Both the position numbers and the translations under genes were made by a program. A stretch of DNA of 64,000 nt from positions 62,001 through 126,000 of the forward strand of contig JAKFUF010000008.1 of NCBI GenBank assembly GCA_021732845.1. Direction: 5' to 3'. How positions within the stretch are numbered: the first letter of the stretch is position 1; each line of letters starts with the position of its first letter. The DNA comes from Planctomycetaceae bacterium. Its GTDB lineage: Bacteria > Planctomycetota > Planctomycetia > Planctomycetales > Planctomycetaceae. Of this stretch, positions 18,200-28,027 are shown piece after piece. Under the pieces are notes generated by a model, which worked only from the letters and a program-made list of their open reading frames with translations, was not told the DNA's origin and did not search any database.

Positions 18200-19666
18200 A
18201 TGAACTTGCGGGTATCCAATCTCAACTCACGCGTTCCCGCACATCCCCGGTTTGATCGGCGCGTGGCTCTGCAGGCCGGAGCTGTCGGGCTGCTGGGGCT
18301 CGGCTCGAATCATCTTGCGGCGATGCACGCCCTGGGGGCCAACGTCAACTCCAGTGCGCCCGCCAAGACGGTGATTTACATCTTCTTGTCCGGTGGCCTG
18401 AGCCAGCACGACAGTTTTGACATGAAGCCGGACGCCGCCGACATCGTTCGCGGCGAGTTCAATCCCATCAACACCAACACCACCGGCCTCCAGATCTGCG
18501 AGCATCTGCCGATGCTCGCGCAGCGGAGCCACCTGTGGTCGCTGGTGCGGTCACTGACGCACTCGACGAACGATCACTCGCTCGGCCATCACATCATGCT
18601 GACCGGGCAGTCGAAAGCTCCGCCCGGTTTCAACGGCAGTTTGCCCAAACCGTCCGACTGGCCGGCACTCGCCTCCGTCATCGGAGCGCTGACTTCGCCG
18701 CGCAACAATCTCCCGCCCGCGGCGGTGCTGCCGGAACGGCTGGTGCATTATTCCGGGCGGGTGATCCCCGGTCAGTTTGCCGGCGTCATGGGGCCCACGC
18801 GCGATCCTTGGTTCATCGAGGCGTCACCGTACGACTCGCTGGCCTATGGCGCGTTTCCCGAGTACGAATTTGATCATCAGGAACGCCCGCGCAAGCCTAC
18901 TGTCAAGAACTTCCAGGCCCCCAGCCTGACCCTGCCCCAGGGTTTGGGATTTGGCCGGTTGGGCGACCGCCTGAGCCTGTTGAAATCCCTCGACAAACAG
19001 CGGCGCGATTTGGAACAGGCGGCCACTGTCGAGAGTTTTGACCGGTACCGCGAAGGGGCAATTTCGCTGCTGACCGATGCAAAGGTGACCTCCGCGCTGG
19101 ATGTGGTCCACACCGACCCAAAGACGCTGGACCGCTATGGCCGCAACTCGTTCGGCTGGTCCCTGTTGATGGCGCGGCGGCTCGTGGAAGCTGGCGTGAA
19201 CATGGTCCAGGTGAATTTGGGGAACAACGAAACTTGGGATACGCACGGCAATGCGTTCCCGCATTTGAAGGACTATTTGTTCCCGCCCACGGACCGCGCT
19301 CTCTCCGCCTTGTTGGATGACCTTTCGGAATCGGGTCTGTTGAACAGCACGCTGATCGTAATGGCTGGCGAATTCGGCCGCACACCCAAGACCAGCACGC
19401 TGTCGCAGTTCTACAAATCCTCTGGTCGCGACCACTGGGGGGCCGTCCAGAGTGTCTTTTTCGCCGGAGGCGGCACGCGGGGTGGGACCGTCGTCGGCTC
19501 CACCGATAAAATTGGTGGCTACCCGGTGTCTGATCCACAGACCCCGGAAAACATGGCGGCCACCATCTACCGCTCGCTGGGCCTCCCCGAAACGCTCGCG
19601 TGGCTCGACGATACCGACCGGCCGCACCACATCTACCAGGGCGACCCGATCGCCGGGCTGTACTAA
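18200..19666 (+). CDS. DUF1501 protein, TAT-exported
   Basis: The protein has 488 residues from the ATG at 18200. A twin-arginine-like export signal is seen (FDRRVALQAGAVGLLGLG). The sulfatase-like alkaline-phosphatase fold of DUF1501 is marked by IYIFLSGGLSQHDSFDMKPD, LTHSTNDHSLGHHIMLTG and MAGEFGRTPK. DUF1501 proteins are abundant in planctomycetes and usually sit beside a PSD1/PSCyt cytochrome-like protein. Here no such partner is adjacent. The role is not established; periplasmic oxidation or hydrolysis of polysaccharide has been suggested for the pairs. Confidence 0.85.
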   Translation: MNLRVSNLNSRVPAHPRFDRRVALQAGAVGLLGLGSNHLAAMHALGANVNSSAPAKTVIYIFLSGGLSQHDSFDMKPDAADIVRGEFNPINTNTTGLQICEHLPMLAQRSHLWSLVRSLTHSTNDHSLGHHIMLTGQSKAPPGFNGSLPKPSDWPALASVIGALTSPRNNLPPAAVLPERLVHYSGRVIPGQFAGVMGPTRDPWFIEASPYDSLAYGAFPEYEFDHQERPRKPTVKNFQAPSLTLPQGLGFGRLGDRLSLLKSLDKQRRDLEQAATVESFDRYREGAISLLTDAKVTSALDVVHTDPKTLDRYGRNSFGWSLLMARRLVEAGVNMVQVNLGNNETWDTHGNAFPHLKDYLFPPTDRALSALLDDLSESGLLNSTLIVMAGEFGRTPKTSTLSQFYKSSGRDHWGAVQSVFFAGGGTRGGTVVGSTDKIGGYPVSDPQTPENMAATIYRSLGLPETLAWLDDTDRPHHIYQGDPIAGLY

Positions 19667-20210
19667 AGCAGGCTCACATTCAAAACCGAACTTGTCCGTC
19701 CGCAAGCTCCACGCCGGTTGATCCGGCGGGAGGCCTCTAGTCCTCCAAAGCCGCGGTGAACGGTGGACGCTGATTCGGCGCGACTTTGCACTCGCAAATG
19801 TTTGCCAAATCATCCCCGAAGCGCGGATCGCTCATGGCTCACAGCGCTGGAAGACCAAATCCGAGCAGATCCCTCCCGTAGGTCGGCCGGCGAAAGAAAA
19901 CGAACCCAAATCCCGCCAAGCTGAATGGAAAAGGGACTGGTTTCACAACCCCTGCGACACCGGTCAACAGACGCCCAAGGGAAACCGCGAATGAACGCGA
20001 ATTGATGCGAATAAAGACTGTTGGTTCGGCGGCCGGATCGGAAGAAGGGAACGTCGTCTTTTGCTCCTGCAAACGAACGCGAACGTCTGGCGGCAACCCT
20101 TGTATTGTGCATCCCAAGTCCTGCCACGGCTTTTGCTGGATACATCGAATTTGAGATGATTTGGACCCGACCGGCCGACATTGCCAGCGGCTTCATTTCA
20201 GTGCCTCAAC
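19667..20210. other. Gap before the GAF-HlyD gene
   Basis: I see no gene with protein-like sequence in this stretch on either strand. Near 19991 there is a run of degenerate GCGAAT words (GCGAATGAACGCGAATTGAT), similar in style to the CACGAAT words at 46.8 kb. Confidence 0.4.
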
Positions 20211-20239
20211 TTGCGCGCCTGGCATCGGTATTGTATGCT
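20211..20239 (+). promoter_or_regulatory. Possible sigma70-type promoter
   Basis: TTGCGC and TATGCT are separated by 17 bases, with the -10 box 52 bases upstream of the ATG at 20292. The -35 box is imperfect. Confidence 0.35.
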
Positions 20240-20291
20240 GGCAGACTCAGTTTGGTTTTGAACTGGGGTCCAGCCCCGCAGGAAGCCCCGC

Positions 20292-22310
20292 ATGTCAGGA
20301 CGGCCCGCTGTTTCCGGTCAAGTGCTGCCGGACATCGACGATTTTCTCGCCCAGGTCGACGCGCTGGTGCTGGCCACCAACGACAAGGCGACCCTTACCG
20401 GAGAATTGTTGCGGATCGTGCTGGCGGCGACCGGCGGTGCCGGCGCCCAAGTGTGGCTCAACGAGCCCGAACATGTTCCCCAACTTGCGCGGGAGGCCTT
20501 TCTGAGTGAACCGGGAACGCTCGCCGCCGGCAGCCACCGTGATGCGGTCTTGGCGGCGGTGGAGCAGGCGGCTCAGGTCCGTGCCCCCAAGATTGTCCTG
20601 CCCGCCTCCTCGAATGCACCCGCCAATCCATCTGCCTCCAACGGGCAGGCGGGAGATTTCAATCGGTCACTGTTCTACTGGATGATTGCTCCCCTGGCGC
20701 GGGCTGGCGAGTCGTATGGAGCCCTCGTCCTGTGGCTCGAAGCCGAATTTCCGCCGCGGGCCATCGAACGCGTGGCGGAACTGCTGGAATCGTTCGCGGT
20801 GCTCTCCGTTCCGTGGTTTGAACAGCAGCGATTGAAGCAGTTGCGGCAGGACGCCGTCTACTGGACGACAGCCTGCAATTTCTTCGAACGGCTGCACGCC
20901 GAAACGACTTTGGAGGATGTGGCCTTTTCGGCGGCCAACGGCATGCGCTCGCTGCTGGGGTGCGACCGCATCTGGGTCCTGCTGCGGAAAGGCCGGTCTT
21001 CAAAGGTCCTGGCGGCCAGCGGCGTGCATCAGCCGGATCACCGTTCAAATCAGTTGCGTTCGCTGCGACGCTTGGCGGGCGCGCTGACGGCGGCCAGTCT
21101 GCCGCTGAACTGGACGCGTGGCTCAGCCACGGGTGAACTGGCCCCTTCCGTGCGAAAGCTGACCAACGCCTACCTCGACGAGGCGCATCTGGCCGAACTG
21201 GTGGCGGTGCCTCTCATGCGTCCCCCGACCGCCAACCGAACGTCGGTCTGCCTGGGGATGCTGTTTGTCGAATGGTTCACGCTCCCTCCCGAGGACGCGC
21301 CGCGGCGCGATGTCACTCCCCTGGCCAGCCAGTTGGCGGTCGCCCTGCAGAATGCGCAGGATTGGAGATTGGCCCCGGTGGCCGCCGCGCTGCGCAACTG
21401 GCGGCGAACCGCCACCAACTGGTGGTGGTGGCGGCCGTTGTCGATTCTGGGGGCCGTCGCGGCCATCATCGCCGCTCTACTCTGGATTCCGGCGGACTTC
21501 ACCGTCGAGGCTCACGGCGAACTGCAGCCGGCCGTACGGCGGCATGTCTTCGCCAGTGATGACGGCACCATCCAGCGGCTGCTTGTGAAGACCGGCGACG
21601 AAGTTGCACCGAATCAACTGCTGGTGGAGCTGCGGAATCTGGAACTCGAACAGGAAATGCAGCGGCTGACGGGAGAATGGGACACCGCCCAGCGGCGGAT
21701 CACATCGATTGAAGCCACGCGGCTCGATTTTGAATCGGCCCCCGACCGCAGCACCAGTCAGCGTTTGCAGATGACCGCCGAACTGGAGGAACTCCGCGTC
21801 ACGCAGGCGAGCCTCACCAAGCAGCGGCAACTTCTGGAGCGGCGGCAGAAGCAACTGGCCCTGCACAGCGAACTCGGCGGACGGGTGCTAACGTGGGACA
21901 TCGAGGCCTTGCTCAACGGCCGCCCCGTGCGCCGCGGGCAGCAAATCCTCACCGTGGCTTATTTGCAGGGGCCATGGATCCTGGAGCTGCAGATTCCCGA
22001 CGCCCGCAGCAATGATGTGCTCGTGGCCCGCAGCGGGCAGACCAAGCCACTGGCCGTCGATTTCACGCTGGCCACGGATCCTGGCAACCGGCACAGCGGC
22101 CAGTTGACCAAGGTCGCGCTCAGCACGGAGTCCAAAGGCGGGGAAACCGGTGCCGCCGTGCTGGGCGAGGTGAAATTCGACCGGGACGAAATCCGCGACC
22201 TACGCGTTGGGGCCAGAGTCACCGCCAAGATCCACTGCGGCCGCCGCTCGCTGGGATACGTCTGGCTGATAGACGCCTGGCGCGCGGTGCAACGGTGGGT
22301 GTTGTTTTAA
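20292..22310 (+). CDS. GAF-domain and HlyD-type membrane fusion protein
   Basis: The protein has 672 residues. The cytoplasmic N-terminal ~370 residues contain a GAF-like sensor region (about 190-360; EDVAFSAANGMRSLLGCDRI is its clearest part). One membrane helix follows a Trp run (WWWWRPLSILGAVAAIIAAL, about 377-396). After it comes a barrel-sandwich/biotinyl-lipoyl half (DDGTIQRLLVKTGDEVAPNQ), a coiled coil (about 450-535) and the second lipoyl half with beta-barrel (ILELQIPDARSNDVLVAR). This is the adaptor design of type I and RND export systems. No transporter, outer-membrane channel or peptidase gene is adjacent, so its partner is elsewhere. Confidence 0.8.
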   Translation: MSGRPAVSGQVLPDIDDFLAQVDALVLATNDKATLTGELLRIVLAATGGAGAQVWLNEPEHVPQLAREAFLSEPGTLAAGSHRDAVLAAVEQAAQVRAPKIVLPASSNAPANPSASNGQAGDFNRSLFYWMIAPLARAGESYGALVLWLEAEFPPRAIERVAELLESFAVLSVPWFEQQRLKQLRQDAVYWTTACNFFERLHAETTLEDVAFSAANGMRSLLGCDRIWVLLRKGRSSKVLAASGVHQPDHRSNQLRSLRRLAGALTAASLPLNWTRGSATGELAPSVRKLTNAYLDEAHLAELVAVPLMRPPTANRTSVCLGMLFVEWFTLPPEDAPRRDVTPLASQLAVALQNAQDWRLAPVAAALRNWRRTATNWWWWRPLSILGAVAAIIAALLWIPADFTVEAHGELQPAVRRHVFASDDGTIQRLLVKTGDEVAPNQLLVELRNLELEQEMQRLTGEWDTAQRRITSIEATRLDFESAPDRSTSQRLQMTAELEELRVTQASLTKQRQLLERRQKQLALHSELGGRVLTWDIEALLNGRPVRRGQQILTVAYLQGPWILELQIPDARSNDVLVARSGQTKPLAVDFTLATDPGNRHSGQLTKVALSTESKGGETGAAVLGEVKFDRDEIRDLRVGARVTAKIHCGRRSLGYVWLIDAWRAVQRWVLF

Positions 22311-22376
22311 GGGGCGGGGGCGTATGAATTGAGCCCTTTGAGGTCTCCGAAAGTAGCCGGGCGTCTCAGCTTCATG

Positions 22377-22530
22377 CAATTTCAAATTTCAGATTTCAAA
22401 TTTCACAGTAAAATGCTTTTTTGCAATATTCGCTCGGCGGGGGGAAGTTGCGTTCGCACCACTGAGTCTCAGCCGACAGTTCGATGTGGCTGCACAGACT
22501 GTGAAATCTGAAATCTGAGATTTGAAATTG
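22377..22530. repeat. Inverted arms of 32 bases between convergent genes
   Basis: The arm at 22377-22408 and the reverse complement of 22499-22530 match at 30 of 32 positions. The arms are built from AT-rich words such as CAAATTTC and GATTTC. They enclose 90 bases with no gene. The surrounding gap (22311-22646) also carries GATTTTC direct repeats near 22559. Confidence 0.75.
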
Positions 22531-22646
22531 GCTTTTGTCGGCAACGTCACCTTTGCGATGATTTTCGATTTTCGATTGGCTGTGCACGACGGAAATTGCC
22601 GCTCAAGGGGACGATTCCATCCGACGGCTTCCACCGGCAGGACACC

Positions 22647-25600
22647 CTATCTCAGCTCCAGCCGCTTCCACAGGCCATGGGCGGGGATGCCCGAATGGAC
22701 TTGTTCCAGCAGCACGGTGACGGTCTGGCCGGCGAACGCGGAGAGGTCCACGTCAAACTCCTTCCAGCCGTTGCTGGAGTCCGCGGATTCCACGGAAAGC
22801 GTTTTCAGAGTCTGGCCGGCGACGCGCACATCCAGCACCCACTTCTCCGCGCCGGTCTGCCCCACCAGGCCGTAGAGCGACGATTTCTTGTCGGCTGGCA
22901 ACTGGAATTCGCGGGCAAACACGGCGGGTTGGTTGTAGGTGGCCAGCGTCACGCACACATCCTTTTGTCCTTGGACCTCAGCGGAGAGCCCCACGGCCGC
23001 GTCCTGCCCTGTTCCGAGGCATTGCCAGCCGGGGAGGGCGACGCCGCAGGCCAGGGAAATCTTGGGATCCAGCATGGGGCGAACCCACGCGTCGACGGGT
23101 GACGCTGGCTCGCGGCCCGGCTGCAGCGGTTCCATGCCGGGCGTGAGGGAGACCAGTTCGCGGGTGACATCCTTGTCGGTCTTGCTGACAAACGCCAGCA
23201 GTTCGCCGTTTCTGGCCAGCAACGGCCCCAGCCGGGGGGACTTGTCCGCCAGCCCGGGCAGGGGCTCGGTTCCGAGTTCAACTCCCGTGGCGGGCTCCAG
23301 CCAGATCAGCCGGGGCTGTTCGATCTTTTGCTCGAGAAATGAGTCGGATTGAGCCACGATGAGTGTGCCATCGGCGGCCAGCACGGCCCCGTGGAGCATG
23401 CGGGGGATCTCGCGGGACCAGACGAGTTTGCCGGTCTCCAGGGACAGGCATTCGATGCCGCGTTTGGTGCCGAGCACGGCGTGCCTGCTGGTGGCCCCCA
23501 GCAGGCGTTCGATGTTTTGCGACGGATGACACCAGAGCCGGCGGCCGCCATCCAGTTCGAGGCATTCCAGGCTCAGCACGCCGGGCTGCATGACGAGGAC
23601 ACGGTCCCCCAAAACGACGGGGGCGATGCGTTCCTGATCCCAGTAGGCCGGCTCGTTGGAGGCCGGGAGCCACGTCTGGCGGCGGATCCATTGGGGCTGC
23701 CCCGTGCTGTCGCAGCAGAGGACCGTGCCGCCGATGTTGGCCACAATCAGGCTTCCGGCAACCGCCGCCGTGCAGGGCGTCTGCCGGCTCCAGGCATCCA
23801 TCAGCCGCACAACCGGCCGCTGCCAGTCGATGGCACCGGTCAGCGGGTTAAGGGCGGTCAGGGAAACCAGCAGAGTGCCGTCATTGGATCCGGCCTGGGT
23901 GAAGGCCAGCAGATGGTCCTGCATGGGCAGCGGATCAGAGATCAAGGTGTCTGGCGGACGCATCCGCCACACCGGTTGCCCCGTCGCGGCATCCAGGGCC
24001 ACGAGGTCGATCCCCTCTTTGGTCAGGCGGCGAACAAAGATGCGGCCGCCGGCGACGACCGGCAACATCGGGGTCAGGTGGAATTGGTGAGCATCTCCCT
24101 GCTCGCCACCCAGGGCGTGCGTCCATTTGATGTTGCGGGCGGTGAGGTCATAGGCGTTCAATTGATAGCGATTGCCGGCAAAGAGAACGTCGCCCACGAC
24201 CTGGCAGGCCATCTGTTGGGCCACCCAGTCCGCCTGTCCAGGCGGGAAGCCGCCAGCGTTGAGTCCGACATCCGTCGGCCCAGGCAGCCGCTGGGCTTGG
24301 AGTTCATGCTTGACCCGCGGCGGCGCTGTTTCCACGAGGCGGCGAGGTGCGACCGCCGCCAGGCTCGCGCCGCCGGATTGCAGGGCCTGCTGGCGGAGTT
24401 CGGCAACCAGTTGTTCAAACTCCGCCGGCGAAAGCTTCTGGCCGGAGAATTCCGTGTCTGTCTGCGGGGCGGTCCCCAACTCTTGTCCCAGCATGGCGGC
24501 GGCGATGCGTCTGCGCGCGGCCAGCACCGGCAGCATCTCGGCGGGAGCGCTGTGGCTGGCAAGGTCAAACTGCGTCAGGGCACCGATAAAATCTCCGCTG
24601 GCCAAGTCACGCTCGCCAAGCCACAGGCGGCATTGTGCGGCGGGTTCGGTGCCCAAAAACTGGACGGCCGCGGCCTCGACGGTCGAGACATTGCCGTCGG
24701 CCAGCGCCTGCCGCATCCGCAGTTGGGCCGTGTCCCCAAAATCCTTGACCATGGCCGACCGCAGGCCGGCATGTGCCCGCATGGCGTTGGCGACCGCCTG
24801 ATGAAATGTCACCATCAATGCGCTGTCGAGGGTGTCTGGCAGCAGCCCGCCGCCCGCGAGGGGATCGGCCGAGGCGATGATCTGACAGGCTTCCCGGAAG
24901 GCACCTTCGCTCAGCGCCACCTGCATTTCCGCCAGGGTGTTGAACTCTTCCTTGCTGAGTTCAACGATCAGCGGATGGCGGAAATTGGTGGGTAGTGTCT
25001 TCGGATCGGCGCGGCGGCGCTTCCCGCCACTTGCGACTGCAGCTTTTGCGATGGCATTTTGATTCGAACCCTGAACCCATAGCACCAGGTTTCGCAGGCC
25101 CAGCCGCAGGTCGGGCCAGCGCACATCTGGGTGGCTCGGCAGGTTGTAGTAGCTGACACGGTCCGACAGTTCCTCGGCGGCGGCCCACTCATCACGATAC
25201 AAGAGGCCCACCAACTCCTCACGGACCAGAAACTCTGGCATCGTGTCGTACCTGGCCTGCGACCAGATGGGTGCCGTCAGCAGCGCGCTGCCCACAATCG
25301 ACCAGGGGCGGGGGTTTCCGTCACGAATCAACTGTTTGCCGAACGCCTCGAACAGCTTTGCCAGACGCACGCATTCCGCCGGCTCCCAGGTGTCCCAGAG
25401 ATCCGCCTCCGCCCGCAGCACCGCCAGCGTGTCGGCTCCCGGGAACAACCCCGCCAGCACATCTTCGGCCATGCCGTTGAGTAGTGCGTTGCCGAGATCG
25501 GATTTGGGAACCGCGGCCAGCGTGCGGACGGCACAGGCCATCCGCCACGCCGTGGCGGGCACTCCCCGGGGCTGGCTGTCGAGGACATGCGTCAGCCAGC

Positions 25601-27419
25601 GGGACAACGGCCCTTGATGCAGATATACCGCTTCGGGCACGGCCGCGCAGTGTTCCACATCGGCCAGCGAGGTGACTGCCGTGAGTTCCCGTGCCGCCAG
25701 TTCACGCAGCACGATATGGCGGGGCTGGTCATGTTTGAACGCCATCAGTCCGACCGTGGCATACGCGCCCCGCAGGCCGCGCGCCGGTTCCAGCGCGTGG
25801 CTCCAGTGTGTGCCATCTCCACTGATCCAGCATTTCAACGTTCCGCTTCCCGCCACGAGCCGCAGCCACGTTGGTCCCTGTACCACCGGAACGGGGCGAT
25901 TGAGCATGTCATGGTTGGACTCGAACCAGTTCAGGTCTGGCTTGGCGAACCCCAGCGTCGTCCATCGGGTCCGCTGATCCCGCAGAAACGCCAACACATG
26001 GACGGGCTTGCCGGTTTCATCGCCCAGGTACAACCCCGTGCCGGGGGTCATCTCGTCAACCTGGAAAATCAGCTCGTACAGGCTGGCACGCGGCAGGCGC
26101 ACGGCCGCCCAACCCAACTGCGCTCCCTTGTCCGCGGAGAATTCCACACTCTCGGCCGACTGGATGAACCGGGTTCCCGCCGGCAGTTCCGTATTCCATT
26201 CCAACCGGCCCGGCGGCGTGGCCAACACACTGGCCGTGGCTTCTGCCGGGGCGGCTCCCGGCGGCTGGCCCTCCTCCGGCAACGGTTCGGCCAGGTACAT
26301 TTGGAAGGCGCGGAACCATGCCCGCTTGTCAAAGTACACGTCCCGGGGCTCATCGGGAAAAGGCACCGTGAGCAAACGCAGTTCGCCCCGGCTCAGCACC
26401 AGTGCCTGGTTCTGCCACCGCAGGTCGAGCGGCCCGTAATTCGTGCGTTCATTGAGTTCACCGTCGGTGGCGATGAGCGCATAGGTCACCGGGCGGGGCG
26501 AACCGTTGACCCGAGTCGTGCGATAGGCCGCCCAGCCTTGGTGGTCGTGCTGATAGTAGGCCAGCGTCACTCCCGAGTCGCCGTTCCACAAATGCATGGC
26601 GAACTGCTCATGCTCGAATGGTGCGAACCGAAGCGCGGCATTCTGCGGCCAGGGAGCGTGAAGTTTGACCAGCCCCTGAAACCCGCTGACTTGGCTTTCG
26701 TTGCGGCGGTCTTCCATGAACTTGTGGGTGTGCCCCGGCACGGCACCCAGCCAGCGACGGAGTTCTGTCTGATTCAGCCGCGTTCCCAATTCCAAGTCAA
26801 ACGCTGTGGATTTCCACGGCTTGAGTTGCGTCTGCCGCAAATCCAGCTCGGGCCAGTCAGCCAGCGGATCTGGTGGCGGCGCGGGAACAGCGGAGACTGT
26901 GGGGACAACTTCCGCTGGCAGGTCGGGTTTCGCAACTGGTGGCTCGACCGGAGTGGCCGCAGCCACGGTCGTCGGTGCGGCAGGCGCCGCTGGAAATTCA
27001 ACAGGCTTCGCTGATTCTGTGGGAGTGACGGCCTTCACGGGTTCCACGACAGCCGCTTGTTGTTCGGGCGGCTTTGCGGGAACTACGGCTGCCAGTTCTC
27101 GTTGCTTTCGATGTTGCTGTTGCTGCCACCACACCGCGGGAGCACCAATCAACAGGCACAGTCCGATCATCCAGCCGAGCCGCGCCATCCACCGAGTGGT
27201 CGGCGAGGCGTTGCGGGCGCGGGCCATGACCGACTTGGCGGTAATTTCAGGACGTCCCAAGGCACCCGCCAGCAGCTCTTCCAGCCGCACTTCGCCAACA
27301 ATCTGCTCCCTCAAAGCGGGTGAGGTGGGCAGCAGAGCCCGGAGTTGATCCAGCTCCTCCGCCGAAAACTCCCGCGGAGATTGTTCCTGCAGGCGGTTGA
27401 GAAATTCCTGCTCGGTCAT
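22647..27419 (-). CDS. Giant anti-sigma-like PQQ beta-propeller membrane sensor
   Basis: The protein has 1590 residues. Its ATG overlaps the stop codon of the ECF sigma gene (ATGA), so the two are co-translated. The cytoplasmic ~77 residues are acidic and helical (LNRLQEQSPREFSAEELDQL), placed like an anti-sigma domain. A membrane helix (LGWMIGLCLLIGAPAVWW) follows, then a Pro/Ala/Val linker, a domain near residues 400-600 resembling a laminin/concanavalin-type sandwich, a long helical region of TPR-like character, a PQQ-type beta-propeller (about 1070-1430; VLFAGNRYQLNAYDLTARNI, PVWRMRPPD, GKLVWSREIP) and a C-terminal carbohydrate-binding-like sandwich. I infer that it senses an outside ligand and controls the sigma factor. 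Confidence 0.72.
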   Translation of the reverse strand: MTEQEFLNRLQEQSPREFSAEELDQLRALLPTSPALREQIVGEVRLEELLAGALGRPEITAKSVMARARNASPTTRWMARLGWMIGLCLLIGAPAVWWQQQQHRKQRELAAVVPAKPPEQQAAVVEPVKAVTPTESAKPVEFPAAPAAPTTVAAATPVEPPVAKPDLPAEVVPTVSAVPAPPPDPLADWPELDLRQTQLKPWKSTAFDLELGTRLNQTELRRWLGAVPGHTHKFMEDRRNESQVSGFQGLVKLHAPWPQNAALRFAPFEHEQFAMHLWNGDSGVTLAYYQHDHQGWAAYRTTRVNGSPRPVTYALIATDGELNERTNYGPLDLRWQNQALVLSRGELRLLTVPFPDEPRDVYFDKRAWFRAFQMYLAEPLPEEGQPPGAAPAEATASVLATPPGRLEWNTELPAGTRFIQSAESVEFSADKGAQLGWAAVRLPRASLYELIFQVDEMTPGTGLYLGDETGKPVHVLAFLRDQRTRWTTLGFAKPDLNWFESNHDMLNRPVPVVQGPTWLRLVAGSGTLKCWISGDGTHWSHALEPARGLRGAYATVGLMAFKHDQPRHIVLRELAARELTAVTSLADVEHCAAVPEAVYLHQGPLSRWLTHVLDSQPRGVPATAWRMACAVRTLAAVPKSDLGNALLNGMAEDVLAGLFPGADTLAVLRAEADLWDTWEPAECVRLAKLFEAFGKQLIRDGNPRPWSIVGSALLTAPIWSQARYDTMPEFLVREELVGLLYRDEWAAAEELSDRVSYYNLPSHPDVRWPDLRLGLRNLVLWVQGSNQNAIAKAAVASGGKRRRADPKTLPTNFRHPLIVELSKEEFNTLAEMQVALSEGAFREACQIIASADPLAGGGLLPDTLDSALMVTFHQAVANAMRAHAGLRSAMVKDFGDTAQLRMRQALADGNVSTVEAAAVQFLGTEPAAQCRLWLGERDLASGDFIGALTQFDLASHSAPAEMLPVLAARRRIAAAMLGQELGTAPQTDTEFSGQKLSPAEFEQLVAELRQQALQSGGASLAAVAPRRLVETAPPRVKHELQAQRLPGPTDVGLNAGGFPPGQADWVAQQMACQVVGDVLFAGNRYQLNAYDLTARNIKWTHALGGEQGDAHQFHLTPMLPVVAGGRIFVRRLTKEGIDLVALDAATGQPVWRMRPPDTLISDPLPMQDHLLAFTQAGSNDGTLLVSLTALNPLTGAIDWQRPVVRLMDAWSRQTPCTAAVAGSLIVANIGGTVLCCDSTGQPQWIRRQTWLPASNEPAYWDQERIAPVVLGDRVLVMQPGVLSLECLELDGGRRLWCHPSQNIERLLGATSRHAVLGTKRGIECLSLETGKLVWSREIPRMLHGAVLAADGTLIVAQSDSFLEQKIEQPRLIWLEPATGVELGTEPLPGLADKSPRLGPLLARNGELLAFVSKTDKDVTRELVSLTPGMEPLQPGREPASPVDAWVRPMLDPKISLACGVALPGWQCLGTGQDAAVGLSAEVQGQKDVCVTLATYNQPAVFAREFQLPADKKSSLYGLVGQTGAEKWVLDVRVAGQTLKTLSVESADSSNGWKEFDVDLSAFAGQTVTVLLEQVHSGIPAHGLWKRLELR

Positions 27420-28027
27420 GGCGTCGGCGGCTCCGTTTCCTGGTCATTGGCCGCCGATTCCGCCGGAGTGCCGGTGACCTTGACCTCCTGGTCGATGCAG
27501 CGTTTCAGCGCCTGCCGGGCGCGGAACACCAGCAGCTTGACCGCGCCTTCGCTCCGCCGCAGGCGGGACCCGATTTCAGCCAGCCGCAGTTTGTCCGAGT
27601 AGTACCATTCGATCGCCTGCCGGGCACTTTGCCCCAGGCCGTTCAGGCAGTCGGGCAAACGCGTCAGGAACGGGTCGGGCTCAGTTTCGTCAATCTGCGT
27701 GTGTGGCAGCAGTTCTTCCAGTTCCAGACACAATTTCGTCCAGGCCCGTTCCTTGTCGCGTTCCCGGCGGATGAGCCGGGTGTGTTCTTTGAGGATGTTG
27801 CGGGCGATCCCCAGGAGCCACGGACGAATGAGCTGCTTCGAGTCGAACCGCGCGCGACCGAGGAAGAAGCGGAGGAACACTTCCTGGGCGATGTCATCGG
27901 CATCCGACGGCTGAAGGAGACGCGCCCGCAGGTAACCGTACACGGCCGGCTGATGCATGCGGATCAGGGCATCAAATGCCTCCGCATTGCCGCTCCGCAC
28001 AGCTTCGATGAGGGTTGTGTCCTGCAT
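27416..28027 (-). CDS. ECF-type RNA polymerase sigma factor
   Basis: The protein has 203 residues. Region 2 is clear (FDALIRMHQPAVYGYLRARL, then SDADDIAQEVFLRFF, the -10-binding part) and region 4 is a helix-turn-helix (RLAEIGSRLRRSEGAVKLLV). Region 1 and 3 are short or missing, as in extracytoplasmic-function sigma factors. The RPWLLGIARNILKEHTRLIR segment is usual for the planctomycete subgroup. The stop overlaps the start of the giant membrane sensor, which is its likely regulator. The last ~20 residues are acidic and probably disordered. Confidence 0.9.
   Translation of the reverse strand: MQDTTLIEAVRSGNAEAFDALIRMHQPAVYGYLRARLLQPSDADDIAQEVFLRFFLGRARFDSKQLIRPWLLGIARNILKEHTRLIRRERDKERAWTKLCLELEELLPHTQIDETEPDPFLTRLPDCLNGLGQSARQAIEWYYSDKLRLAEIGSRLRRSEGAVKLLVFRARQALKRCIDQEVKVTGTPAESAANDQETEPPTP

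Noticed and set aside
23349-24995. A 548-codon plus-strand frame
   Set aside because: It is antisense to the PQQ-propeller gene and reads as low-quality His/Gln/Arg-rich sequence.
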